Below are positions 48,077-59,092 of a stretch of DNA of 64,000 bases, one piece after another. This DNA is from Dipteris shenzhenensis. Taxonomy: Eukaryota; Polypodiophyta; Polypodiopsida; Gleicheniales. The position numbers were made by a program, and so were the translations under genes. The stretch's first letter is position 1, and the number at the start of each line of letters is the position of its first letter. The stretch lies in the NCBI GenBank assembly GCA_047967505.1, contig CM106538.1; one strand, 5' to 3'. Below the pieces are notes generated by a model, which worked only from the letters and a program-made list of their open reading frames with translations, did not search any database and had not been told where the DNA came from.

Positions 48077-48404
48077 TTACTCTAGTTTGCACTTCTTCTT
48101 GCTTGGTTCAGATCCCTTTTTTGCTTGCGGAAGAAGAGAGAGTTGCACAATTTCATTCTCTATAGCCTGGGGATCTGTAATACCAGCTAGCCTTGCAATA
48201 GCTATGATGCTATGGAGAGGACCGGATCGTGTGTTTGAGAACAAACACAACCGGACCCACAATAGGACGGATGGCCCTCATCTTCACCATCCAACTAAGG
48301 ACCCTAAACTTCATAATATTCAGCTTTCCATTCGACGATAATTGTCGATGGAAGACCAAAATCTGTTGAGCCACTCTGTTAATGTAATGTACGATCAAAG
48401 CCAT
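48077..48404 (-). pseudogene. Possible histone H2B-like fragment
   Basis: The minus strand from 48404 reads MALIVHYINRVAQQIL, then RQLSSNGKLNI and KFRVLSWMVKM. Position by position this resembles the H2B helix 2, loop 2 and helix 3 (MGIMNSFINDIFEKL, SRLARYNKK.TI, SREIQTAVRL), with identities at M, I, N, L, K, I, R and V. A frameshift near 48225 leads into a second frame that ends in a lysine-rich tail (PSKKKCKLE) at 48077. The match is weak and short and I would not trust it alone, but it lies convergent to the H3-like gene less than 700 bp away. Otherwise an unknown short protein. Confidence 0.3.
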
Positions 48405-48545
48405 CCCTCCACCACAAGACCCTCTAGTTCCACCCTTGCATCAAACATATTCATCAATCCATAATATATCCAGCAACCAACATATCACATCAAAACCTAA
48501 AGCTTATATAAATTAAGAAAACATCATTTTTCAAGAATTAATAAT

Positions 48546-48821
48546 AATTAGGGTTTTCTCGCATAGGAAAAATAATCTATTAAAACAATCATTTATGGGA
48601 GGCCATTGAGGCATAAGTAACTATGTGCATTATTTTTATGCAAAAAAAAACCCTTTCAAACCCTAAATCCGACATCGTGCAAGTAGGACCCAGTTTTTGC
48701 AAAAGTAGGGGGTTTTTTTGCATAAAAATCATGCATGTGGTTACTTATGCGTCAATGGCCTCCAATAAATGATTGTTTTAACATATTATTTTTCTTCTAT
48801 GAGAAAACCCTAAACCTAATT
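48546..48821. repeat. Long inverted repeat (foldback)
   Basis: The arm 48546-48653 is the near-perfect reverse complement of 48710-48821. Shared words in order are ttagggttttctc, aaaacaatcattta, ggaggccattga, gcataagtaac and tttttatgcaaaaaaa, with roughly 88% identity by eye and a loop of about 55 bp. RNA from it would form a hairpin of about 110 bp, as in a foldback MITE or a young small-RNA locus. No target duplication was fixed. Confidence 0.85.
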
Positions 48822-48889
48822 GTATCCCCTATGGACTGAATAAAACCATAAACCTGTTATTTTTCCTATGTGAGAAAACCATAACCCTA

Positions 48890-51011
48890 ATTTTTCCACA
48901 AATGGAGTGGAAAGGGCAAGTTAGAGGGGGTTTTGAGAGTGGAGAGTCAAATTTATTCAATTTCAAATGTAGGAATAAAAAATATAATGTATGGTTCAAA
49001 CCCCAACCAAATTTTTTTATTTTAAGCCCAGGCTATCTTGCATCCATGCCAGGCATGTCCATGGAAAAATATGCCCTGGAAGCATGATATTTGACATCGT
49101 GCGACCAAGCGACATCGTAGTTCTCCAGGCCTTGGCTCTTGGGAGAATGGGTGAGGAGAGAGGATGCAAAGCTGGCCAACTTAAAGTCAACCCATGTAGT
49201 TCTCTAGGCCTTGGTCCATTATAACCAAGAGGTTATGGGGTCACTTCGGACTGCCCAATAGACCATTGCCTCCAAACAATAATTAATTATGCACCAAGAA
49301 GAGAGACTTAGGTCTCTTAGCACCATTATTACTGAGTTGCAACAAGCAGATAAGGTAATGCCACGCTTTTCCAATAGGTGGCAACATTGAAGTAGATCCA
49401 AGAATTGATCCATTACCTTAAGAGTCTACCAAAGCATCCAAGCATTCCTCCTAGGTGGAAAGATCCTCAAGATGATAAGGATGCAACTGGACAAGGTGGC
49501 CGAGCTCAATTGGAAGAGCAAATGGATTAGTCATGGATGGCTACAACTATATCTATGATAGCTGCAGAGACCTCAATCACTAGAGTATGGCCTTGAATAG
49601 GAGTGGGAGCTAAACTTTGACAACCACATGATAGCCCAAACTCTACACCTTCTGGATTCTCGTCCCAAACCACATATAGATCGCTTCTCTATGTGGGAGA
49701 GGAATTATTACAAAAGCACACAGACTTCTCCCTTGCACCATTTTGATGTTGAAAACCAATTTCTCTCAAGGGATACAATGCTTGCATATTATAGTGTGGA
49801 AGAACAGGATGACTTGGCATGGACCTCTTTACCATCTATAGGCACTTTGTTTCACAGGTCTAATAGGAGTCGTTTGGTTTAGGAAGCCTTTTTTAATGAA
49901 TACAACAATCCTACCAAATAGGCTCCTGAATACAAATGGGCCACCAATTTTATTTAACAATAAAATAGAAGGCTACTAGATAGTGGGCGGTTTTGTGTGG
50001 GAAAATAGCATAGTATCCCATGACAATGCCATATCTCACAATGGTAAAACTCCTTTCTTATTTTGCACAGATGTTATGGCTGGTCAAGAAGCTACTCAAC
50101 ATCACTCTTCATTAAGGCCTCCACTATGTATCGACATGTTGTAACACTATGTAGGCCTTCTTTTGAGAAGTGGATACAGCCTCCTTCCAGTGTGGTCTAC
50201 TGCTTATGGCTCCTAATTTGAAAATAGGAATTGGATCAGTCTAGACCTTAACCAACCCGTCAGATACTACATTGTTGCATGCTAGAAATATCTGCAAGCC
50301 AAGCCAATTAACATTGGTGGACTATATCCCTAGCCACTGAAGTGTCCAACCAGATGGTAAAATGAGGAATGGTATATCCTCAGACTCTCTCGATGGTCAC
50401 CAGAGTGACCAATGGTTTATGTTAATGGCATCGACCCATGGCCTCCACAATCTTCTTTACCTAGAGAACCTACACCTCTAGGGCAAGCTGTGCTCATTAG
50501 TACCATGGAAGCTCTGCATAGATCATGTACTCTAATTTTGGTCAGGCCACCTTTGGAGCCAATGCAACAGCAAAACTCGCCACACAAAAGCAAGAGATAT
50601 AGTTTTGGCCCCAAATGATGCTATACTAGTGGACCATGCACAATTAAGTAGAGGATAGAACTAATGCTCAAAAAGCTATGAGGACACGGCACAAGCAAAG
50701 CCAAGGCAAATGTTAACCCTTGATTAATTAGTGAATCAAGTCACGTCACCTAAACTCAAAATATGCTAGCTTAGATTGAGACCATGCAGGCAAGCTAGAA
50801 TAGGATTTGGCCCACTCTAATAAGTAGACAATGCACCTCCAAGTTTCTAGGAAAGGTAAAAGGACAAGAGCATCGACAAACCAAGCAATTCAACTGGTTT
50901 GCAAGAATGAGCTTAGCTAGAAGTATGGTTACATGGACCAACTTTTGTGCAAAATAGCTCCTTTCACCTAGCACTACTGAGATACTAACGAGTGCTATAT
51001 AGCACATTGAA
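48890..51011. other. Unassigned region with coding-like fragments
   Basis: On plus, frames such as 49628-49882 (MIAQTLHLLDSRPKPHIDRF) and 50412-50618 (MVYVNGIDPWPPQSSLPREP) have protein-like composition and sit in a run of similar pieces in changing frames, but I recognise no domain. A decayed gag or coat-like gene of an unclassified element is possible. The last five bases before Copia-3, cttag, are its target site. Confidence 0.4.
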
Positions 51012-51016
51012 CTTAG

Positions 51017-51190
51017 TGTGGGGGTTCAAGGCCACTGTGCCTTAATCTCGATTATGTACAATACTCAATGCATATATATATATGGATGACATAGAAGATT
51101 AGGGTGTTTTGCACTGACCAAAACTTGTGTGGCTCTCTTCTGGCTCTCTCTCTCTCATCCTCTTCCGTTTTGCTTCTGATAGCACTCTCA
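51017..51190 (+). repeat. Copia-3 5' LTR
   Basis: Starts TGTGGGGGTTCAAGGCC and ends GCACTCTCA. It is short (174 bp), contains catatatatatatgg and a (ct)n stretch, and matches 59093-59293. Confidence 0.9.
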
Positions 51191-51192
51191 TC

Positions 51193-51205
51193 TAGTATCA
51201 GAGCC
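51193..51205 (+). other. Copia-3 primer-binding site
   Basis: TAGTATCAGAGCC, two bases after the LTR, differs at one position from the initiator Met-tRNA complement TGGTATCAGAGCC (G to A). Confidence 0.88.
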
Positions 51206-52525
51206 CGGGTGGTCTATCTGATGCTTGTGGGTGGTCTAGTTGAGCTCGTGTGTGTGCCTCGAGCCTAGAGTCTGCTACTGCACAGCTCTATGGGAGGATA
51301 GAGCAAGCTTGTGGGTGCTTGTTTGAGTTACTGAGGAACCTTGTATAATCTTGCAAGTGGTTTTTTGAAGTCTCTGAGTGGTTTTCCGCAATCCTGTAGG
51401 TGAACGTTGTTTTATGATTCCGATGTTCCTTTCGACGATGACTGAGAGTCCGGAATGAGTTACAGAGGCAACCATTGCTTTCTTTTCGTGTCCATTGCAC
51501 TTTGGGAGTTCAAAAACCTCTTCATTCTTGAACTTGAGATCATTTTGCTGGATTTCTAAATCACTGTCTCTGCTTCAACGTTTTTTTGTCAGTGTGTTGG
51601 AACTCAAGTTTTTCTACCAGTGTGTTGGAACTCAAGTTTGAAGCAACCATTCGCAAATCTGTCAGTTTCAGTGGACTCATGAGGTCCTAAAACTTATGTT
51701 TTACTCATCATTCACACTCTAGTGGTGTTTACCAATTGATCGGTTTGCTAAAAAGTTTTTTGGTCCATGTGTTGGACCTGATGATTGGGACCACGATTTC
51801 CAAAACCATCTGTTCCATTGCGTTCAGAGGCCCAAAACCCCCTACTTGTCAGTTCTTGCGCGATCCCATGGAGATTTGATGTTATGTCTCTCTGAGATGT
51901 AGAATCATTTTCTTTTTTCTCTCTATCAAAAAATTGTTCAAAAGTTCAATTTCAAGTCAACTACAAGGATTGACTAGGCTTTACTCCCTCATTGGATAAG
52001 ATTTTGGAGTTGCGGCAGAAAAGAGAAATGTGCAGATTGCATCACTGAGTCTGGATATGTAGTAAAACTCATGTTTTGATCCATCTCATGATTTATTTTG
52101 CAGCATCAGTCATTGCTATGAGACCATGATTTTGGGCATATCTTCTACAGATCAAATTGGTTGTAGTTTGAGCCATGTGCACTCATTTGTGGTTTGCATT
52201 GGGTCATAGTGGATGCTTTATAGGCCATTTGGATGCATTGCGATCTTTGTTGGATGCACTAATAGGCCCAAATTTTCTTGTGGGACTCTTTATTGATGGA
52301 CTTTTAGCACACAGATGTTATTTTATGTTGAGGAACAGCCTTGACACATTGAAGTTGATGCACTGGTAGTGCTATGCTCTCTTGGACTAGACATTATTAA
52401 TGCTTATGCACATGGATGGTGTTTATGCTTGAGAAATTTGGCTCTTATTGGCATTGGGTTTGCCATTATTTTGTCATTACAGGTTGACATTTTCTTTTGG
52501 ACCAGATTCGTTCATATGGATGCAT
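51206..52525 (+). other. Copia-3 leader
   Basis: A leader of about 1.3 kb between primer site and GAG, T-rich, with no convincing frame. Some words recur (tgtgttggaactcaagttt at about 51595 and 51621), indicating small duplications. Confidence 0.55.
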
Positions 52526-53471
52526 AGTATATGCACATGAGTCAATTGCATTTTTTGAAGCTTTGAGCTTGTTTGGTGATATTACCCTCAATTGTGGCAT
52601 ACATATTTGAGTGCACCTAGTATTTGGTGTGATTCTTTCTCACAAGCACTAACATCTGGGCCATTTTACATCATGGCATCCCCTTTCATGTCTGAAAAGG
52701 AGTTTTTCAGCATTAAAATGTTTGATGGGATAAACTTTTCTCTGTGGAAAGAACAGATAAGGGATGTGCTTATTCAAAATAAGTAGATTAAACCCTTGGA
52801 AGGGATTATAGCTAAGCCTATAGCTATGTCTGAGGATGATTGGAATGAGTTGGGTGAATTAGCAAAGTCTACTGTTAGACTTCATCTTGCAGAGTCAGTT
52901 TATTTCACAGTAGTAAATGAGCAAATTACGGAAGATTTGTGGAAGAAATTATGTGCCACTTATGAGAAGGAAACTGCCTCTAATAAAGTTTACCTCATGA
53001 ATAGTATATGCACATGAGTCAATTGCATTTTTTGAAGCTTTGGGCTTGTTTGGTGATATTACCCTCCATTGTGGCATACATATTTGAGTGCACCTAGTAT
53101 TTGGTGTGATTCTTTCTCACAAGCACTAACATCTGGGCTTTTTTACATCATGGCATCCCCTTTCATGTCTGAAAAGGAGTTTTTCAGCATTAAAATGTTT
53201 GATGGGATAAACTTTTCTCTGTGGAAAGAAGAGATAAGGGATGTGCTTATTCAAAATAAGTAGATTAAACCCTTGGAAGGGATTATAGCTAAGCCTATAG
53301 CTATGTCTGAGGATGATTGGAATGAGTTGGGTGCATTAGCAAAGTCTACTGTTAGACTTCATCTTGCAGAGTCAGTTTATTTCACAGTAGTAAATGACGG
53401 AAGATTTGTGGAAGAAATTATGTGCCACTTATGAGAAGGAAACTGCCTCTAATAAAGTTTACCTCATGAAG
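52526..53471 (+). repeat. 477-bp tandem duplication of the GAG start
   Basis: Units start at 52526 and 53003 (agtatatgcacatgagtcaa). Each has the GAG ATG (52673, 53150) and the same TAG (IQNK-stop-IKPLEG), so the stop predates the duplication. 477 is 159 codons. The second unit has lost 8 bases near 53399, shifting the frame. Confidence 0.95.
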
Positions 53472-54207
53472 AGGTTATTTGATCTGCATATGAAGGAAGG
53501 GGTCTCCATTTCTTCTCAATGGAATAAATTCAATATTATTTTCAGCCAGCTTCCAGATCAGAAGCTGAATTTGATGCAGACTAAGGCAATATTCCTCATG
53601 TTCATTGCCTTCCGGCTCAGAAGCTGAACTTGATGAAGACTAAGGCAATATTCCTCATGTTCATTGCCACCTCATGGAATACCTTCCATACAATTGTTAG
53701 TAACTCTGCACCTGGTGGAGTAGTGAAGTTTGATGATGTTGTGTGGGTATATTGTTGGCCGAGGAGATTAGACGAAAGTCTATGGATGGCAACATGAAGG
53801 ATTCAGCCTTAAATGTGCGAAGGGGTAGATCACAGTTCAGGGGGAAGTCCTAAGCGAGATGGAGTCTCGTAGCAAATCTAGGACATGGAACATTGAGTGT
53901 TACCATTGTGGCAAGAAGGGCCACATGAAAAAGGATTGCTCTACAAGCTAAAAAGAGAGAAAAAAGATAAGAAAAAGAATGCAAATTGGGGTGCAAATAA
54001 GAATGAAGAGAGGCCAAAGGAGCACAAAGGAAAAATAAAGATGGAGGAGATCAATGCAATCTCACTGATAATAGGGACAATGACATTCTCTTCATGTCTA
54101 GTCTACCTGTAGAGTTGCTTACCAATTCAGATGATGCATATTCCCAGGATTGTATTTTGGATTGTATTTTAGATTCTCATGCTTCATTCCATGTTACTAC
54201 CTATAGG
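52673..54207 (+). pseudogene. Copia-3 gag and protease, inactivated
   Basis: GAG begins MASPFMSEKEFFSIKMFDGI and continues FSLWKEQIRDVLIQNK, the UBN2-type GAG of Tnt1-like elements. After the duplication come DLWKKLCATYEKETASNKVY and LMKRLFDLHMKEG, then a 59-bp tandem duplication (53551-53668). The zinc knuckle CYHCGKKGHMKKDC lies at about 53897-53938. The protease active site reads LDSHASFHVT (about 54172), with the usual DSGA turned into DSHA. The nested element cuts in right after this, at 54207. Not functional. Confidence 0.88.
53551..53668 (+). repeat. 59-bp tandem duplication in Copia-3 GAG
   Basis: The unit ttccagatcagaagctgaat or ttccggctcagaagctgaac through ttcattgcc is repeated with a period of 59 bp and a few differences. 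Confidence 0.9.
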
Positions 54208-55000
54208 TGTTATAAAAATCAAAATAGACATGATCACAAATTCATGATTTACCAAAACTATGATGAAGAAAAAGGAAACAAGTGGGAGAGTGAAGAGAAA
54301 GCGAGAGTGATACTACATGGGGTCCCATCTGCCCCCCCTAGATGGTGACTCTTGCTTCCCATCTAGAGTATTTATAATTGTAATTCCAAAAAGCAAAGAG
54401 CCAATAATAGTACATCCAAGAGCATCCTTTGTCTATAATTATAGGAATGGCTCAACATAGCTCCACAAGCTTAAAATATCACAATGCTTAATATTCCCTC
54501 ATCCACAATTAATAAAATAAATTAGCCCACAGCTTAAAATTCATTACTTTACAATATGGCCCATGGCCTTTGACAGCCATTAGATGCTTCGATCAATCCA
54601 AATCACCTTCACCATCTCTGTTTCTTGTTATCCAACTCATCATCTATACTTAAGCCACCAATTGTGTTAGTTGTTACAATCAATTGATGAGTCATCACAC
54701 CAACTAATCCCCACATAATTATATGCTTGATATATAATCATCAAAATACACACCTTGCGACCAATTGTAATAACACCAGTAACACTAGCGACATCAGTAT
54801 TAATATGGAATCACCCACAGTACTAACCATCTGGCCTAGCAAAAACACTAGTTAGACATCCCCAACTAAATCCCACAAAGCATCCATAAGAACCCCCGCC
54901 ACGTTCGGTGCGCTCCTATGGAATACTTTTCCATAGTCACACTTGACTAAAATAAACTAATTTCCATAGCAAGAAATATTAGAAATATAATTCCGTAACA
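54208..55000 (-). repeat. Nested element 3' LTR (in minus orientation)
   Basis: Starts TGTTATAAAAATC and ends TTCCGTAACA on plus. The next plus-strand bases tccctcttgc are the complement of a purine tract (gcaagaggga), which marks this as the 3' LTR on minus. Confidence 0.9.
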
Positions 55001-56547
55001 TCCCTCTTGCTTGGATTGCACAACTAACCTCAACTGTGTATTTGACTTTCCGAGTCAACTAGTAGAGATGTGAAGAGTAATCTCTTGAATATTCATCAAG
55101 TATCATCATGGCCAAAAAAATTCTTCAAGAGACCTTAAGCTCTCATTAACCAAGAGATAATGAATTTAGGCAATTCAAAACTTATAAAATATTATTTTTA
55201 TTATTATCTTGTACCAAGAGAAAGTACTATACCACATCTATTCATTGCTTATGTTATTTTGTTACAGGTCCAAGCATTCTATTTGTCATATTTCTCAATA
55301 TCTATATTTCCATACTAGTATGATATTGAGAAATAATAACAAATACAAAGCATAATTCTTTTTCCTTTTGATGTGAGTAGCAATAAGTGACATATACTAT
55401 TCTATGATCAGAACAAGGGTATATGTACGTCATTGTCTAATCACACGTCAAAGTTTTTTATTTAGCTTGGTAGCTACTAGTAATGATGGACAATATGTAT
55501 TTTCTTCAGCTTCTAGAAAATACATAGAAGATATTACCTGACATATCAACTATTTTTCATTATCTATAAAAGGAAATTATCAGAGCAAAAATATTGTCAG
55601 TGAACAATCATGCCTTCTCTCTTGCTTAGCAAAAATGTCATATGCTTTCTCTTCTCTTTAATTTTCTCTAACTCAGTTCACTTTAGCATAATACTTTATT
55701 GCAGGATACCATATGTATCACACAATAATAGTTTTGTTATCTACAACTAAGCTAGGATTGGTATCTACTCAAGCAAGCTATGAGGATACAAGCCCTTTAA
55801 GTAATTATATTTCTTATGATATACACCTTCTCATCCTTATCAATGCACATAATCATGCTTATTTAATCATAAGAGCCTCTTATCTTACCTAGATTATCCT
55901 AGATCTAATATAGGCTATCAAATTTTATTCTCTTGATATTTATCACTCTTCTTTAAATTCAATTATTCCCTTCTGTCGCCATACCATTCTTTCTTGTAAC
56001 TATATGAGTATTTCTATGAGAGTAAGAAAAGTGAAAATATAGGAAAACTAAAATATGGGAATAGATACATATCTCCTTTGTCCTTCCAAATCTTTGCTTG
56101 CTTGGTTGAGCCCCAATCAACTTTCTTTTGCTTCCCATTCAATCGTCGGTCTGATAACCGATGAGCTATCCCTACTCATCCTCTCCACCTGAACACATCC
56201 AAAACCATCTCCCCTAGTCACCCAAACACCCAAATCAAATATCATTAATTCTATAAGAAATGAATCTTTACTATCCTCATGCCCTAAGGTTAAGTCATCT
56301 CTAGTCATGGCTGTTGAACATTTTCCTATCCAAAGACTGCTTCTACTAATTCATTGATAGTAGGCACTTTGAACGAGCCAACGCGGGCCAATTATCAAAG
56401 CATCTTTGATAACTTTTGCATATAAACTCAAAAGCTAGCAATCAAGTAGTCAAAATGATCATGAAGAATATTATGAAAATGACTGTGTCATCAGATTGAA
56501 GAAAATCATGTTGCTTGTGTCCCGCAGTCAAGCTAGAGCATAGCCCT
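55001..56547 (-). other. Nested element interior, non-coding
   Basis: AT-rich with only short frames; the longest on minus, 56308-56117, has no retroelement motif. No GAG, protease, RT or integrase signature on either strand, as in LARD-type elements. Confidence 0.75.
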
Positions 56548-56559
56548 GCTCTGATACCA
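56548..56559 (-). other. Nested element primer-binding site
   Basis: The plus strand gctctgatacca is the reverse complement of TGGTATCAGAGC, the initiator Met-tRNA primer site, one base from the LTR at 56561. It fixes the minus orientation. Confidence 0.92.
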
Positions 56560-56560
56560 C

Positions 56561-57345
56561 TGTTACAAAAATAAAAAATACACATGATCACAAATTCATG
56601 ATTTACCAAAACTATAGAAACCAAGAACAAGGAAACAAGTGGGAGAGAGAAGAGAAAGAGAGAGTGACACTACATGGGATCCAATCTGCCCCCCCTAAAT
56701 GTTGGCTCTTACTTCCCATCTAGAGTATTTATAATTGTATTTTCAAAAAGCAAAGAGCCAATAATAGTACATCCAAAAGCATCCCTTTTCCATAATTAGA
56801 GGGATTGCTCAACATAACTCCACGAGCTTAAAATATCACAAGGCTTAATATGCCCTCATCCACAATTAATAAAATAAATAAGCCCATGGCTTAAAATTCA
56901 TTACTTTATAATACGAACCATGGCCTTTGACTGTCATTAAATACTTCGATCAATCCAAATCACCTTCACTATCTCCGTTCCTCGTTATCCAACTCATCAT
57001 CTATACTCAAGCTGCCAATTGTGTTAGTTGTTACAATCAATTGATGAATCATCACGCCAACTAGCTTGATATACAGACATCAAAATACACACCTTACGAC
57101 CAATTGCAATAACACTAGTAACACTAGCAACATTAGTAGTATTAACATGGAATCACCCATAATACTAACCATCTAGCCTGGCAAAAACACAGGTAGTCAG
57201 GCATCCCCAACTAAACCGCACAAAGCATCCACTAGGACCCCCACTGCGTCTGTTGTGCTCCTATGGAATACTTTGCCATAGTCACACTTGACTAAAATAA
57301 AATAATTTCCATAGCAAGAAATATCGAAAATACAATTCTGTAATA
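56561..57345 (-). repeat. Nested element 5' LTR (in minus orientation)
   Basis: Matches 54208-55000 from TGTTACAAAAAT to TTCTGTAATA. The terminal CA of the family has become TA here. The ATAGG target duplication follows. Confidence 0.9.
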
Positions 57346-57350
57346 ATAGG

Positions 57351-58580
57351 GATGGTTCTCCAATTATGAGAGTAGAAAGACAGGTTGTATGCATCTTGAA
57401 AATAACTATGCATATGGCATAGTGGGAGCAGGTGACATTAAGTTCTCTTTTTCAAATGGGTCTGCATTTGTTTTGAAAAATGTGAGACATGTGCCTAAGA
57501 TGACCAAGAGTCTCATTTCAACGGGTCAGCTAGATGATGCTAGTTTTCAGACCACCTTGGCTTTCAGAGTTGAAAAATTCAGAACGGCTCTATGGTTTTG
57601 GAAAGGGGTGCCAAGTGTGGGACATTCTATCCCTTATATATATTAGGGGTGTCCAATCATCTTATTGCAATAACCGTGCAGCCAAGTACTTGTTTTTTGC
57701 AGTGCCGGTTGGGACACATGAGCCAGAATGGACTGAAACTCTTATGCCATTTGGGTTATGTTCCGCATTTAAGTTTTCATGATTTTGAATTTTGTGAGCA
57801 CTGTCTCTAAGGGAAGTAAACTAAATCAGTCCATAAAAGAAGGGGAAAGAAAGATCTTGAAAATATTAATCTGGTACATTCAGACGTATGTGGTCCCATG
57901 CCTACACAATCATTAGGCGGGGCTGAATACTATGTGACATTCATTGATGATGTAACTAGGAAATTGTGGGCTTATGTGATAGCTTGAAAGAGCGATGTCT
58001 TCGACATTTTTTAAAACTGGCTGGATTTGGTTGAAAATCAATCAAGTAGAATGCTTAAATGCCTACGTGTTGACAATGGTGGAGAGCATCTCTCTCATCA
58101 CTTTCAGTATTTTTGTGATACATGTGGCATAAAGAGGGAGCTCATGTCCCCTCGTACTCCAAAGCAAAATCCAATTGAACAAATGAACCGCACCATTCAG
58201 GAAAGGTTGCAACCTATGCTTTCCAATGCAAGTCTTTCTGGTGGTTTTTGGGCTCAAGCAATGAAGACTATAGTGCATGTGATCAATAATTACCTAGTTA
58301 GAGTTTAGATGGTGGTATTCTTGAAGAGGCATGGAGTGGCAAGAAGACCTCTTACTCTCATTTGTGTATTTTTTGGTATGAGGCATATACATATGTGCCA
58401 AAAGAGCTTCGAAAGAAGCTAGAGCCTAAGTCTAGGAAATGCATCTTTTTGGATTATGGTGAAAGTGGAGAGATGCACTATCATCTCTCAGATCTAAAAG
58501 TACAAAGAAGATCATACGAAGCCATGATGTGGTTTTCCATGAATAGAAGATGCATAAGACACCCATGAGAGATGTGCAAA
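57351..58580 (+). pseudogene. Copia-3 pre-integrase and integrase, inactivated
   Basis: Resumes after the nested element with GAGDIKFSFSNGSAFVLKNV and RHVPKMTKSLISTGQLDD, the Tnt1-type region before integrase. The HHCC region is eroded (about 57700-57800). The integrase core follows: LVHSDVCGPMPTQS (about 57870), CLRVDNGGEHLS (about 58060) and an eroded NPIEQMNRTIQERLQ where the catalytic Glu region should be. The tail GYGESGEMHYHLSD is near 58460. Stops include TGA for a probable arginine near 57985. Then comes a 198-bp duplication and the 3' LTR; no RT or RNase H motif is found. Confidence 0.88.
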
Positions 58581-58591
58581 TGAGGAGAATC

Positions 58592-58987
58592 ACTTTCTAA
58601 GATGTGAATCCACCTGCATATGTTGATAGGCAGTAAGTTTTTCATGACCAAATGTGCAAGAAATGGTGGCCCTAGGTACTCCCACAGGTATACAATCAAG
58701 GTCAGATGATGGATCATCTATTGGTGGAAATGATGAGCCAAATGTGGCTGATATGTAGGTAGGACAGCAATCAGAAATACCCTTGAGAAACTTTCTAAGA
58801 TGTGAATCCACCTGCATATGTTGATAGGCAGTAAGTTTTTCATGACCAAATGTGCAAGAAATGGTGGCCCTAGGTACTCCCACAGGTATACAATCAAGGT
58901 CAGATGATGGATCATCTATTGGTGGAAATGATGAGCCAAATGTGGCTGATATGTAGGTAGGACAGCAATCAGAAATACCCTTGAGAA
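58592..58987 (+). repeat. 198-bp tandem duplication in Copia-3
   Basis: Units starting actttctaagatgtgaatcc at 58592 and 58790 look identical. 198 is 66 codons. It lies between integrase and the site of the missing RT. Confidence 0.97.
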
Positions 58988-59092
58988 GATCAGATAGAGT
59001 GTTTAAACTGCCTAAGAGATTTGTTCCAAGGGCAGACTATGTGTATGATATCAGAGATGAGTTCACTCATGAAGAATAAGACTTGGGACTTG

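Larger units (their letters stand above)
54208..57345 (-). mobile_element. Non-autonomous LTR retrotransposon (LARD-like) nested in Copia-3
   Basis: LTRs of about 790 bp (54208-55000 and 56561-57345) with TG..CA-type ends, a perfect 5-bp target duplication ATAGG (54203-54207 and 57346-57350), a primer site on minus at 56559-56548 and a purine tract next to the other LTR show a complete element in reverse orientation. The 1.56-kb interior has no gag or pol, so it must have moved with enzymes supplied by another element. The LTRs differ at roughly one base in ten by eye, so the insertion is old and Copia-3 is older still. Confidence 0.93.

Noticed and set aside
48077-48220. H2A-like C-terminal end (LLP..KK) after the H2B-like frame, suggesting an H2B-H2A doublet
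   Set aside because: Only a few residues match, there is no room for an H2A fold, and it lies in a shifted frame.
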